Source of the DNA: Planctomycetota bacterium | GTDB lineage: Bacteria > Planctomycetota > UBA8742 > UBA2392 | Direction of reading: 5' to 3' | NCBI GenBank assembly: GCA_020638675.1 | Contig: JACKID010000002.1 | Coordinates: 437,879-501,878, forward strand | Length of the DNA: 64,000 nt | Notes under the pieces: model-generated | Databases searched by the model: none | The model's input: only the letters and a program-made list of their open reading frames with translations | What the model was told of the DNA's origin: nothing | Made by a program: the position numbers and the translations under genes | Shown: piece after piece, positions 20,123 to 29,000 of the stretch | Layout: the number at the start of each line of letters is the position of its first letter | Numbering within the stretch: position 1 is the first letter of the stretch

Positions 20123-20899
20123 ATGAGCAAGCTTTTCGTAGTCGCGCTGATCGCGTGCACTTTCGCCATCGGGATGCCACTGGCGGCCCAGGGCGGCGGC
20201 GGCAAGGGCGGCAACTGGGGCAAGGGCAAGCAGTACAAGGGCCCGAACAGCAACGGCGGCAATGGCGGCGGTCAGGGTGGAGGCCAGGGCTCTGACTGGA
20301 TGAAGAAGAAGATCGAAGAGATCGGCTGGGGCGAAGACGGCACCGAGGAACGCGTCGAGCCGGGCGACACCGTCAAGGACGACGACAAGGAAAAGCGCCT
20401 TGAGGAAGAAGCCGACAAGCTCGGGCTCGAGGACAAGAAGGTCCGCAAGGACTTCATCAAGTACGCCAAGGTCGGCTGGCAGAAGGCCGAGAAGGAAGAC
20501 GCCCGCTGGTACAAGGACTACAAGCGCTACAAGGACAACGAAGAAGCGCTCGCCAAGGCAAAGACCGAGCACAAGGAAAAGCTCGACGCAGCCTGGGCCG
20601 ACGCCGACGAAGACCAGCTCAAGAAGGAAGTCCTGACCGAAGAGCAGCTTGAGACCTTCAAGACGAACACCAAGGACCTGCGCGAAGAAACCGCCACGGA
20701 CAAGAGCGTCCGCCAGGATGAAATCCGCGCCCGCAAGATCGAAGAGCTGAAGAAGACCGCCGAAGAATGGGCCAACGCGCAGAAGAACAACGGCACCGAA
20801 GGCAAGGACAACGAAGTCAAGAAAGAGAAGAAGGACGAAGAAGGCGACGGCGAAAGCAAGGACGACGGCAAGGAAAAGAAGGACGACGAGGACAAGTAG
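20123..20899 (+). CDS. Secreted Lys/Glu-rich protein, paralog A of an unnamed family
   Basis: 258 residues. The signal peptide ends LAAQ; a Gly/Asn/Lys-rich linker follows (about 23-58), then a conserved region (about 100-195) and a highly charged Lys/Asp/Glu tail. The conserved region (GLEDKKVRKDFIK..., DYKRYKDNEEALAKA, KDLREETATD) is shared with the protein at 22334-23056, so the two are paralogs. Both have signal peptides and charged tails, and both are followed by strong hairpin terminators. There is no cysteine in the mature part and no enzyme motif. Likely a periplasmic or surface helical protein; role unknown. Confidence 0.75.
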   Translation: MSKLFVVALIACTFAIGMPLAAQGGGGKGGNWGKGKQYKGPNSNGGNGGGQGGGQGSDWMKKKIEEIGWGEDGTEERVEPGDTVKDDDKEKRLEEEADKLGLEDKKVRKDFIKYAKVGWQKAEKEDARWYKDYKRYKDNEEALAKAKTEHKEKLDAAWADADEDQLKKEVLTEEQLETFKTNTKDLREETATDKSVRQDEIRARKIEELKKTAEEWANAQKNNGTEGKDNEVKKEKKDEEGDGESKDDGKEKKDDEDK

Positions 20900-20918
20900 G
20901 CGTCTGCAACGACTAATC

Positions 20919-20944
20919 AAACGGGCCCCACGCGGGGCCCGTTT
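20919..20944 (+). terminator. Rho-independent terminator
   Basis: Arms AAACGGGCCCC (20919-20929) and GGGGCCCGTTT (20934-20944) enclose the loop ACGC; TTTTC follows on the plus strand. It lies 20 bases after the stop of the charged secreted protein and can also serve the convergent lipoprotein gene. Confidence 0.85.
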
Positions 20945-20959
20945 TCTATTCGCTGAACG

Positions 20960-22192
20960 CTATTCGTCGTGGTACGTGACCTTCGCTTCGGCCAGCGCGT
21001 CGATGATGGCCGCAAGCTCAGTCGGCGATGCATCGCCATCGCCGCGCACCGCGATCACCTTGCGCGGAGCGCCCGGCTCATCCCACTCGGCCTGGCTCAG
21101 GTCCTTCAGGTCAAGCAGCGCTTCCCAGAACTGCTTCGCATCTTCCGGCGTGTCCCAGGTCGTCACCCACAGGCTCAGCTTCTGATCGCCCTTGGTGGCC
21201 GTGAGCATCACGTCGCCGCCCCAGCCCTCTGCAGCCTCACCGGCGGTCGCCGGATCGCCGTGCAGTGCCAGCTCGACGATCGTGCCGATCTCGCCGGCAG
21301 TGTCCGCCTCGCCGAGCTTCCAGCCTTCTGGAAGCGCCGCCTGCACTGCCGTGAGGTCCAACTCGATCGTGTCGCCAGCCTCGCGCTGGCCACTGTACTT
21401 CTCGAAGTGCAGGATCTGCTCGGACGTCAGCGGAAGGTCCTTGAACGCAGCATCCACGGCGGCGTAGCTGTCGGCATCCGCCAGCTTCTTCACGAAGCGC
21501 GCGCCGTCGCTGTACAGGAAGATCTTGCGCAGGCGCTCCTCAGTCAGCGGCTTCTTGGGGTTCGACGGCAGCTTCAGCACGTCCAGCACGCCGTACATCG
21601 TCATGTAGGCGACCTGCGGTTGCTCGTCGATCAGGGCGTCGATCATCACCTGGCTGGCTTCACCCTCGATCAGCGCGATCAAGGCCATCTCCTGATCCGT
21701 CGTGGTCGGCTTGCCGTGCAGCACCGCCAGGTCGTAGTGCTGGTCCTGCAACCCGTGCGTAGCCTCGTGAATACGCAGTCCGAACTGGCGCTTCTCGCCG
21801 GCGGCGTCGGGCACCATGTAGAGGCACTTGGTGGACGGCTTGTAGAAACCGAGGATGTTCTCCGGCGTGAAGCCGTCGTCGCCCCAGCCCCTGAGTTCCT
21901 CGGCCAGTTCTTCCGGCGTGTAGTTGTAGACCGGGATCGCCTGCGTGAACTTCAGCCCGGTGACCTTCTCGATAAGCTCCACGGCCCGCACCTGATCGGG
22001 CGAGTCCGCCGCCTCCAGTACGCCGAGGGTCTTTGGCCCGGGCTCAGGCTCGGGCGTCTCCGGCACAGGCTCATTCGCCTCATTCGACGTCTGGCCCGGT
22101 GGATTACAGGCGGGCTGGTTGTTCTGGTGCGGCTGCGGCTTCGAGCAGCCGGCTGCGAACAATAACAAGAGTGCAGGCAACAGACGCTTCAT
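20960..22192 (-). CDS. HEXXH metallopeptidase-like lipoprotein
   Basis: 410 residues from ATG 22190-22192, which has GAGG about 8 nt upstream and gives a lipoprotein signal (LLLFAAGC, Cys16); the open frame continues upstream but covers the neighbour's coding DNA. After a Pro/Glu-rich spacer (20-55) comes RIHEATHGLQDQHYDL, where HEATH (142-146) is a zincin-type HEXXH motif, and about 30 residues later IEGEAS, a plausible third zinc ligand as in gluzincins. The HE..H.LQDQ pattern recurs in uncharacterised bacterial proteins of this size. Inferred: lipid-anchored zinc peptidase or a relative. It sits between two paralogous charged secreted proteins transcribed the other way. Confidence 0.7.
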   Translation of the reverse strand: MKRLLPALLLLFAAGCSKPQPHQNNQPACNPPGQTSNEANEPVPETPEPEPGPKTLGVLEAADSPDQVRAVELIEKVTGLKFTQAIPVYNYTPEELAEELRGWGDDGFTPENILGFYKPSTKCLYMVPDAAGEKRQFGLRIHEATHGLQDQHYDLAVLHGKPTTTDQEMALIALIEGEASQVMIDALIDEQPQVAYMTMYGVLDVLKLPSNPKKPLTEERLRKIFLYSDGARFVKKLADADSYAAVDAAFKDLPLTSEQILHFEKYSGQREAGDTIELDLTAVQAALPEGWKLGEADTAGEIGTIVELALHGDPATAGEAAEGWGGDVMLTATKGDQKLSLWVTTWDTPEDAKQFWEALLDLKDLSQAEWDEPGAPRKVIAVRGDGDASPTELAAIIDALAEAKVTYHDE

Positions 22193-22333
22193 ATGGTGTT
22201 CCTCGGTTTCGGCCCGCCATCCTAGCCCAATTGCGGGGGGTGCGTCCACGTCGCGGAATCCCGGTGAATTACGCGCAACCCGCGGCGTCAGGGCGGGTGT
22301 AATGGCCAGTTCATATACCTCTGGAGACACCCG

Positions 22334-23056
22334 ATGAACCGTATCGTCACCGTGATGGCCGTTGCACTGCTGCTCGTGTTCACGGCCGGCCTCAACGCGC
22401 AGGGAGTTGGCAGGAACGGACGCAACAGGAACACCTACAAGAAGGCCAATGAGCAGGCGAAGAAAGCCGCCGAGGCCCAGGCCAAAAAGGCGCAGAAAAA
22501 CGCCGCACAGGAAGAAAAGAAGGAAGAGCGCGAAGAAGCCAAGGAAGAACGCAAGAGCAAGGACGATGATGAAGGCGGCATCGGCATCACCGGGGGCGAC
22601 GCCGCCGAAGATGTAGCCGAGCCGGGCAGCACCATCAGCCGTGCCATCAAGGACGACACGCTTGAAAAGATCATGGACGAGCTGAAGCTCGAGGACAAAA
22701 CCAAGCGCGCCGCCTTCAAGAGCAACGTGCGAAAGGCATGGGAAGACAGCGAAGCGGAAGACAAGCGCTACGCCGGCATCTACAAGCGCTACGAGGACAA
22801 CGACGACAAGCTCGCGGCCGAGAAGAAAGTCCACAAGGACAAGCTGGAAAAAATCTGGGACGACTCGGACGAAAAGCTGACGAAAGACGAGGTCCTCGAC
22901 GAAGGCCAGCTCGCCGCCTGGAAGAAGACCAGCTCCGACCTGCGCGAAAAGACCGCCACCGACCGCTACTATGAGGCGAAGAAGAAGTCCGGCGGCGAAG
23001 AAGAGCCCAAGAAGGAAGAGCCCAAGAAGGAAAAGAAAGAAGACTCGGACGACTAG
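22334..23056 (+). CDS. Secreted Lys/Glu-rich protein, paralog B
   Basis: 240 residues. The signal peptide ends LNAQ. Next comes a Lys/Ala/Glu coiled-coil-like stretch (about 36-80), then the region shared with the protein at 20123-20899 (KLEDKTKRAAFK..., YKRYEDNDDKLAAEKK, SDLREKTATD; about 112-210), and a Lys/Glu tail. Spacing within the shared region is conserved, including the acidic LTKDEVLDEGQLAAWK segment matching paralog A's KKEVLTEEQLETFK. No enzyme motif or membrane anchor. Role unknown; a helical polyelectrolyte of the periplasm or surface is the reading I favour. Confidence 0.75.
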   Translation: MNRIVTVMAVALLLVFTAGLNAQGVGRNGRNRNTYKKANEQAKKAAEAQAKKAQKNAAQEEKKEEREEAKEERKSKDDDEGGIGITGGDAAEDVAEPGSTISRAIKDDTLEKIMDELKLEDKTKRAAFKSNVRKAWEDSEAEDKRYAGIYKRYEDNDDKLAAEKKVHKDKLEKIWDDSDEKLTKDEVLDEGQLAAWKKTSSDLREKTATDRYYEAKKKSGGEEEPKKEEPKKEKKEDSDD

Positions 23057-23070
23057 CGAGCATCAATCAA

Positions 23071-23100
23071 AAGGCCGGCCCCAGGGGGCCGGCCTTCTTT
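23071..23100. terminator. Hairpin terminator between convergent genes
   Basis: AAGGCCGGCCCC and GGGGCCGGCCTT pair around a very short loop, and CTTTC follows on the plus strand. It ends the charged-protein gene and lies 13 bases beyond the stop of the opposing diguanylate cyclase gene. Confidence 0.8.
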
Positions 23101-23112
23101 CATTTGTGCGGG

Positions 23113-25032
23113 CTATGCCGACTTGCGTACGGCTTTGCGCAGGCGCTTGCTGGGCGCGTCGCCCTTGGCGAGTTGTTCCCCCTCTTCGTCGGTGAGGTAG
23201 TCCAGCCTGTCGCTCTCCGCCTTCGCCAAGGCTTCGGCGGACAGGTCCGCCTTCAGGGCCGCGTCTTCCTCGGCTTGCAGCGCCTTGATGGCGGCCTCGG
23301 CTTCTTCCTGCAGCTTCTTCTTTGACTTGCGACGTGCGGGCTTGCGCTTGGGCTTGACCTCGGCGTCTGATTCCGGCGCGGGCGCATCGGCCGACTCCGC
23401 CTTCTTGCTGCGGCGCTTGCGTTTGGGTTTTGGCCGGGCTTCCTCCGTCGGCAGCGAACCGCCGAGACGCGCCGACAGGTTGCGGGTCAGGAACTCGGTG
23501 GCTTCCCTTACTACAGTATCCACCACGCGGGCGCGGCGGCTGTCGGCGCCGACCACGTCGGCCAGCCCGGTCGCCAGCTTGTCGATACTTTCGCCCAGTT
23601 GCGCGCGGGCGGAAGCGGCCTTGACGTCCGTGATCGGCGCGGGGTCGTTGTCGCCATCGAGCGGCGAGTTATCGCCCGCCAGCCCCAGCCTGCGCTTGAT
23701 CTCCTGCCCGGGGTCGCCGCTTCTCTCCAGCTTCGTGAACTTCTCCTCGCCCTCGCACACCACGACGAGGTTGCGCCCGCCTTCCTTGGCCACGTACAGC
23801 GCCCGGTCGCAGGCTTCTTTCAAGTCCTTCTCGCTCTTCATGCGCGCCGGGTCGAACTCCGCGACGCCGATGCTGGCGCTGATCGGCAGCAGGCGGCCGC
23901 GGTCGTCGTAGAATTCCGTGCAGGCGATCTTGTGGCGCATGCGCTCGGCGGCCTTGGCGGCGTCTTCCTCTGTGGTACCGCAGCAGACGATGCAGAGCTC
24001 TTCGCCGCCGTAGCGGTAGGGCGTGTCGCTCTCACGTGCTTCGCGCTTGAGGATGTTGCTGATCTCGGCCAACACAGTGTCGCCGGCCAAGTGCCCGTAT
24101 GTGTCGTTGATGTGCTTGAACTTGTCGACGTCGAGCATGATCAGGCTGAGCGGCGCGCCGGTGCGCTGGGCAATCGCGACCTGGCGCTTCATTTGGTCTT
24201 GATAGTGGTTGGCATTGTAGAGACCGGTCTTTTCATCCTTGATGGCGCGGTCCCACATGCTGGCGGTTTTCAGCCCGAGGCTGACCATGCGCACAAGCTG
24301 CGCCATCGCCTGCTCGTAGGCCGGCATCTCGTCCTGGAAGTCGGGCTCGTCGGCAACATTGCGGGCGATGCGCACCACGCCGCGCACTCCGTCGGGAGTG
24401 CTGAAGTAGACGGCCAGCACGAACTCGCCGGTCTTCTCATTCAGCTCGCGCACCTGGCGCCCGATGCGAACGGCGTCGTCCACCAGCGAGCACTCAATCG
24501 CGCCTTCGACCAGAATGGGCGGGAAGCGATCGACGCCCTGGCGGCGCTCGGCGCGGACGTTGGCCTTGCCGTTTTCATCAATGGTGAAGACGGCAATGGA
24601 GTCGCTGTGGGCGAAGTGCTCGAGCTGCTCAAGGACCACCGAGAGAATGCGCTCGAAGTCGACTTCCTGCTTGATCGCCATGCTGACCTGCTGCGCGGCC
24701 GACACGAGGTCGAGGTTGCGCATCAGGCGCGTACGCTCTTTGGCGACGTCTTCATTGAGGAAGCGCTGCAGTTGACGGTATTCGTTTTCGAAGCGAACGC
24801 GTGCGCGGTAGGTGGCGCTGGCGAACAGGGCCAGCAGCGTGGCCATCAGCGCGGACAGCCCGCCGGCCACCGCGATGATGCTGAACGCCCACGGGTCGGA
24901 GTGGATCTCCGGCGCGAACGGATTCATGCGCGCGAAGAAGTAGGTCACCAGCACGATCGTGCCGATCGGCAGCAGCAGGGCGACACCCAACAGATAGGTC
25001 GAGTGCCACGTCACGTTGTTGTGTGTCGGCAT
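23113..25032 (-). CDS. Membrane diguanylate cyclase (GAF-like + GGDEF) with Lys-rich tail
   Basis: 639 residues. Two membrane helices (about 13-33 and 50-72), a coiled linker, a GAF-like domain (about 115-255) and a GGDEF domain (about 265-430). The active-site loop is YGGEEL (341-346) and the catalytic motif DVDKFKHIND is at 301-310. An RxxD product-inhibition site (R333, D336) lies five residues before the loop. These support an active enzyme making cyclic di-GMP from GTP. Unusual is about 200 residues of C-terminal tail with Lys/Arg-rich blocks (PKPKRKRRSKK, KPKRKPARRKSKKK), which could bind nucleic acid or membrane. GGGA precedes the ATG. Confidence 0.9.
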   Translation of the reverse strand: MPTHNNVTWHSTYLLGVALLLPIGTIVLVTYFFARMNPFAPEIHSDPWAFSIIAVAGGLSALMATLLALFASATYRARVRFENEYRQLQRFLNEDVAKERTRLMRNLDLVSAAQQVSMAIKQEVDFERILSVVLEQLEHFAHSDSIAVFTIDENGKANVRAERRQGVDRFPPILVEGAIECSLVDDAVRIGRQVRELNEKTGEFVLAVYFSTPDGVRGVVRIARNVADEPDFQDEMPAYEQAMAQLVRMVSLGLKTASMWDRAIKDEKTGLYNANHYQDQMKRQVAIAQRTGAPLSLIMLDVDKFKHINDTYGHLAGDTVLAEISNILKREARESDTPYRYGGEELCIVCCGTTEEDAAKAAERMRHKIACTEFYDDRGRLLPISASIGVAEFDPARMKSEKDLKEACDRALYVAKEGGRNLVVVCEGEEKFTKLERSGDPGQEIKRRLGLAGDNSPLDGDNDPAPITDVKAASARAQLGESIDKLATGLADVVGADSRRARVVDTVVREATEFLTRNLSARLGGSLPTEEARPKPKRKRRSKKAESADAPAPESDAEVKPKRKPARRKSKKKLQEEAEAAIKALQAEEDAALKADLSAEALAKAESDRLDYLTDEEGEQLAKGDAPSKRLRKAVRKSA

Positions 25033-25156
25033 TGGTATCCCCGCGCCGGAGGTGGTCCGTCGCTGTCGGGATATCGGACTGATCGCACACGATCTTTAGC
25101 GGAAGCAGGAGCGCGTCGCGCGAAGCAGCGAAGAAGTGGAACGCGTTAAAACAAAC

Positions 25157-25180
25157 AGGGCCGCGCTGATGCGCGGCCCT
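25157..25180 (-). terminator. Rho-independent terminator of the HU gene
   Basis: Perfect arms AGGGCCGCGC (25157-25166) and GCGCGGCCCT (25171-25180) with a 4-base loop; on the minus strand GTTTGTTTT follows. It lies 17 bases beyond the HU stop codon. Confidence 0.88.
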
Positions 25181-25197
25181 TTGCTGCCTGGGCTGGG

Positions 25198-25491
25198 TTA
25201 CTTCTTGCCCTTGTTGATCTTGTCCTTGAATTCCTTGCCGACCTTGAAGCCGACGGTCTTGTAGGCCTTGATCTTCATGGCCTGGCCGGTCTGCGGGTTG
25301 CGGCCGTTGCGGGCGCTGCGTGAGCGAACGCTGAAGGTGCCGAAACCGATGATCTGGACCTTGCCGTCCTTCTGGACGCCTTCACGAACCGCGTCGACGA
25401 CCGCGTCGAAAGCGCGCTCTGCGGCGGCCTTGCTCTCGAAACCGGCCTTCTTGTTCTTGAGGATCAGGTCAACCAACTGTGCCTTGTTCAT
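25198..25491 (-). CDS. HU-family DNA-binding protein
   Basis: 97 residues. The motif GFGTFSVRSRSARNGRNPQTGQAM is the beta-arm region of HU/IHF proteins, with the DNA-intercalating Pro of RNPQTG. The helical dimerisation part (KAQLVDLILKNKKAGFESKAAAERAF) precedes it. It bends and compacts DNA as a dimer. GGAGC lies 6 nt before the ATG after an A-rich spacer. The gene has its own terminator and a long upstream region, so it is probably monocistronic. HU and IHF subunits cannot be separated with certainty, but HU is the simpler reading. Confidence 0.93.
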   Translation of the reverse strand: MNKAQLVDLILKNKKAGFESKAAAERAFDAVVDAVREGVQKDGKVQIIGFGTFSVRSRSARNGRNPQTGQAMKIKAYKTVGFKVGKEFKDKINKGKK

Positions 25492-26050
25492 TTTTTGCTC
25501 CGTTGCCCGGAATTGGGCGGTTTTAAGCTCTTAGCCACCTGAGACCATCTCAGCGTGACTGTAATCTCTGCCTCAGACACCTATACAAGATGTAGTCTGT
25601 CGTGAACTAATTTGAATCTGTATTCAAGAAACTCGATCCGGGGTTGCCCCTGAACTTGGCTGTTCAGGCTGACCCCTCAGGAGCCCCTTCATTTCAAGCC
25701 CCAACGGCTTGCGTTGGCCGGAAAATAGCCCGCACCCCCGCCCCGGTCAAGTAGGTCCGCGCAAATTGTTGAAAAATTCCCGCCCGCAAACCCGCTTGAA
25801 ATAGGGCTTTTTTCGGGCACTACCCGAACGAATTCGCTTGACACTGCATTCCGCAGACGATACATGCGCGCCCGCCTGCCAAGCGGGTCCCCGGGCGGGC
25901 TGCGCCGCGACGCCTTTGAAAACGCAGGTTCACAACGCCGCCATGGAATGCCCTACGTGAAAGGCTTTCAGAGCAACTGTGACCGCGCTCCCGCTGTGAT
26001 CTGCGTCCGGTAATCTCGGGGCCAGAGAGAAACTGACACACCCCGAATTG
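25492..26050. other. 560-base intergenic region upstream of HU
   Basis: No convincing gene. It should hold the HU promoter; TTCACG, 15 bases and TATAGG on the minus strand near 25585-25611 is a possible but weak match. A 73-codon minus-strand frame at 25820-26041 has no ribosome binding site or family resemblance. A plus-strand TTGACA with a poor -10 box occurs at 25838-25866. Small palindromes such as CGGGCACTACCCG lie around 25815-25830. Confidence 0.5.
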
Positions 26051-29000
26051 CTACTTCAAACGAGCGTCAAGGCTCGCAAGTCTTGACCTGTAAAGATCAA
26101 GTGCGGCAAGGTACTGCCGCTTTTCTTCCTCGCCCATGTACTTCGCTTCGCCCTCCGGAATCCCGTCCTTTTCCACCGCGCGAAGCTGATCGCCCGCACG
26201 CGCCGCCCACTCTTTCGCGCCGCGACGGTCGTCGAGGTGATCCAGCAGCAGGCTCGCCATGTCGATCATCAGCAGCACGCGCTGCCCGGTCAGCAGACCA
26301 TCAAGGCGCAGCGCGCTGGAGTACACATCGCGCGCGAGTGCGAAGTATTCGTCCTGCCTGTCGGCGCGCGCCTTCGCCAGCTCCAGCAGGATGTCGGCCT
26401 TGAGCTGATACGTGCGCATCTGCGCGCCCTGCAACTCCATCGCGCGATCCACGTACTCGAGCGCCTCTTCAAACTTGGCGTCCCCCTTCAGGCGGCGTGC
26501 GCCCGCGAGATACCCCACCGCGAGCCCCGCCATGTCGTTCAGCGCGTCGCGCGCATGCTTGCGCAGCGACGTGTAGCGCTGAAACTCGGGCGTGCTCTCA
26601 TCCATGGTGATCTGCGCGGAATCGATCACAGACACGGCCTGCGTGTACGCATTGCGCGCGCGCACGATCCGGTCCTCCTCGAACTTCAGTCCCTCGTCGC
26701 TCCAGTACAGGTCCGCGCCCTTGATCAGCGCGACCGGATCGGTGGACGAGCGCACGAAGTCCTTCGCGGCCTTCACCATGAACGCGTCGCGCTCGTCGGT
26801 GTCTTGCTGCTGCTTGCCCATCGCAACGTAGATTTCGCCGCGCACGGAAAACAACGCCGGCGTCGGCGCGCGGAAAGCATCGTCGAGGCGTTTCATCGCG
26901 TCGTCGAGGCGCCCCTGGCGCACCAGGTCTTCGGCGTCCTCCTTGGCGATGCGGCGCTCGAGCTCGATGATCTGCTGGGTCAGGTCGCCGACGTCGGCCT
27001 TGGGATCGGCCTTGAGCTTGTCCGCGCGGATCTCTTCGAGCTCGTGCTTCCGTTCCGCCGCGTTGCGCACGAACCATGCACGCTTCTCGCGCACCTCGGC
27101 AATCTCGTTTGCAAAATCAAGCGGCGCCAGCGCGTACGCATCCAGCGCGACGGTGTAGTACTTCTCCGCGTCGTTGATCAGCAGGTAAGCAAGCCGCTGC
27201 GCCGCCGTGCCGCGCATGCGGATCGGCAGGTTCAGCTTCTCCGGGTTCTCCGGCTCATTGAGCAGGATGCCGGTCGTCTCAAGCGCGTCCAGGTAGGCCT
27301 GCACGGCTTGGTCGCGCAGTTGCTTCGCCTCTTCTTTCTGGTCGCGGCGCAGCTTTTCCTTGTAGCGCGTCAGCAGGTCCTGCCCGAAGTCGAGCTGCAG
27401 CTGCCCGAGCGACAGGTACACGCCGTGCATCAACTCCGGGCGGTCTTTCAGCGCGTCGATCAGCTTCCGGAAGGCCTTCAGCGCTTCGTCGAAGTTGCCC
27501 TGTTCTTTGTAGAAGGACTTGAGCCAGTCCAGCGCCTCGACGTTGTCCGGGTTCAGCACGCTTGCCGCGCGCATGAATTCGCTGGCGGCCAGTTTGCGCG
27601 CACCCTCGGACAGCTCCATGAACTTGCCGTCTTCGTCGCGCAACTTCATTTCATCCTTCGCGACCTTGTCGGCTATGCGGAACAGCTTGCGCGACAGAAT
27701 GTTTCGCGCGCGCTCGGACAGCGTGAGCATGTTCTTCAGCAGGTCGTCCAGCGCGGCGCGGCGCTCTTCTTCCGGCACTTCGGTCTTGGGCTTGCGGATC
27801 AGCTCTTCGGCCAGCTCCAGATAAAAGCCGGTCAGCTTGGCGGCGACTTCTCCATCCACAGGCCGCGCGTTGAACGCGATGCGCAACAGCTCTTCGGCGT
27901 CGGCGCGCAACTGGTCGTCGAACGTCCACCACATGCCCTGCGCGATCTGGATGCCGGAGCCGGCAATCAACGCATGGCCTTCCTCATTGTCCGGGTCGAT
28001 CTCGATCGCCTCGCGCATCAGCGTGGTCACGACGCGCAGCTCTTCACGGAACTTCTTGCTGCCCTTCAACGTGGTGATCAGTCCTTCCCACGTGGGATCG
28101 CCGTCGTCCTTCTTGATGCTGGCGTATTCGCGTTTCCAGTCGCGTTTCAGCGCATAGGCGCGGTCCACGGCCTGCTGCCGCAAGCCTGCCGCCTTGAGTA
28201 CCAGCGCGGGTTTGTAGTCCGGGTGCCGGTTCAGCTCTTCGCTGAGCATCTTTGTGGCTTCCGCCAGCGTCGGCACCGCGCCTTCGCCCTTCTGCTTGAG
28301 CAAGTCGGCCTTCTCAAACAGGAACTGCGCGATCAGGTAGCGCAGCCCGAGGTAATCCGGCGCGAGCACCAGCGCACGGCGCAGGTACTTCTCGGCCGAT
28401 GGATCCCCCTGGCGCCCGCGGCTGAACGCGTCGGCCGCCTCGATCATCGTGCCGGCCAGCGCCATGTTCGACGTCGCGCCGTTGTCACGCTGCTCAACCA
28501 GCCGGGCATACAGCGTGCGCGCTTCGTCCAGCAACGGCTGCAGTTCGGGCGGGATGTCTTTGCCGCCGCCCTTTCCGGACAGCGCGAGGCGCCGGTCGAA
28601 CTCGGCGAGGTTCAGGCGCGCGCGCGCCTCGATCAGCAGCCCGTCTTCACCGCGCATGCGCTCATAGTCCGCGAGGTGGCTGCGGGCCTTGTTGAGCATT
28701 GCTTCATCGATCGGGTCGGCGTCGAGCGCCATCCGGCTCAGCTCACTGCACAGGTTCAGGTGCGCGCCCGCGTAGCGGTCGGACTTTGCAAGCGCCTCCT
28801 CAAACGCTGCGATGGCTTCGTCATGCCGCCCCAGCCGCGAAAGGGCCAGCCCGCGCGGGTTGGCGATCAGCGCCTCGATGTCGTTGCGGGCGCGTTCGTC
28901 GCGCCAGGGCAGGTCGATATGCTCCTGCGCCTGCTCGAGCAGCTCGAGCGCGCGTTCGGGTTTCTCGCGATGCACCTGGTTCAGCGCCATGGCGGCGTAG

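Noticed and set aside
25838..25866. TTGACA with 17-base spacing on the plus strand
   Set aside because: The -10 (TACATG) is poor and no plus-strand gene follows.
25820..26041. 73-codon minus-strand frame before HU
   Set aside because: No ribosome binding site, Arg-rich random composition, no known family.
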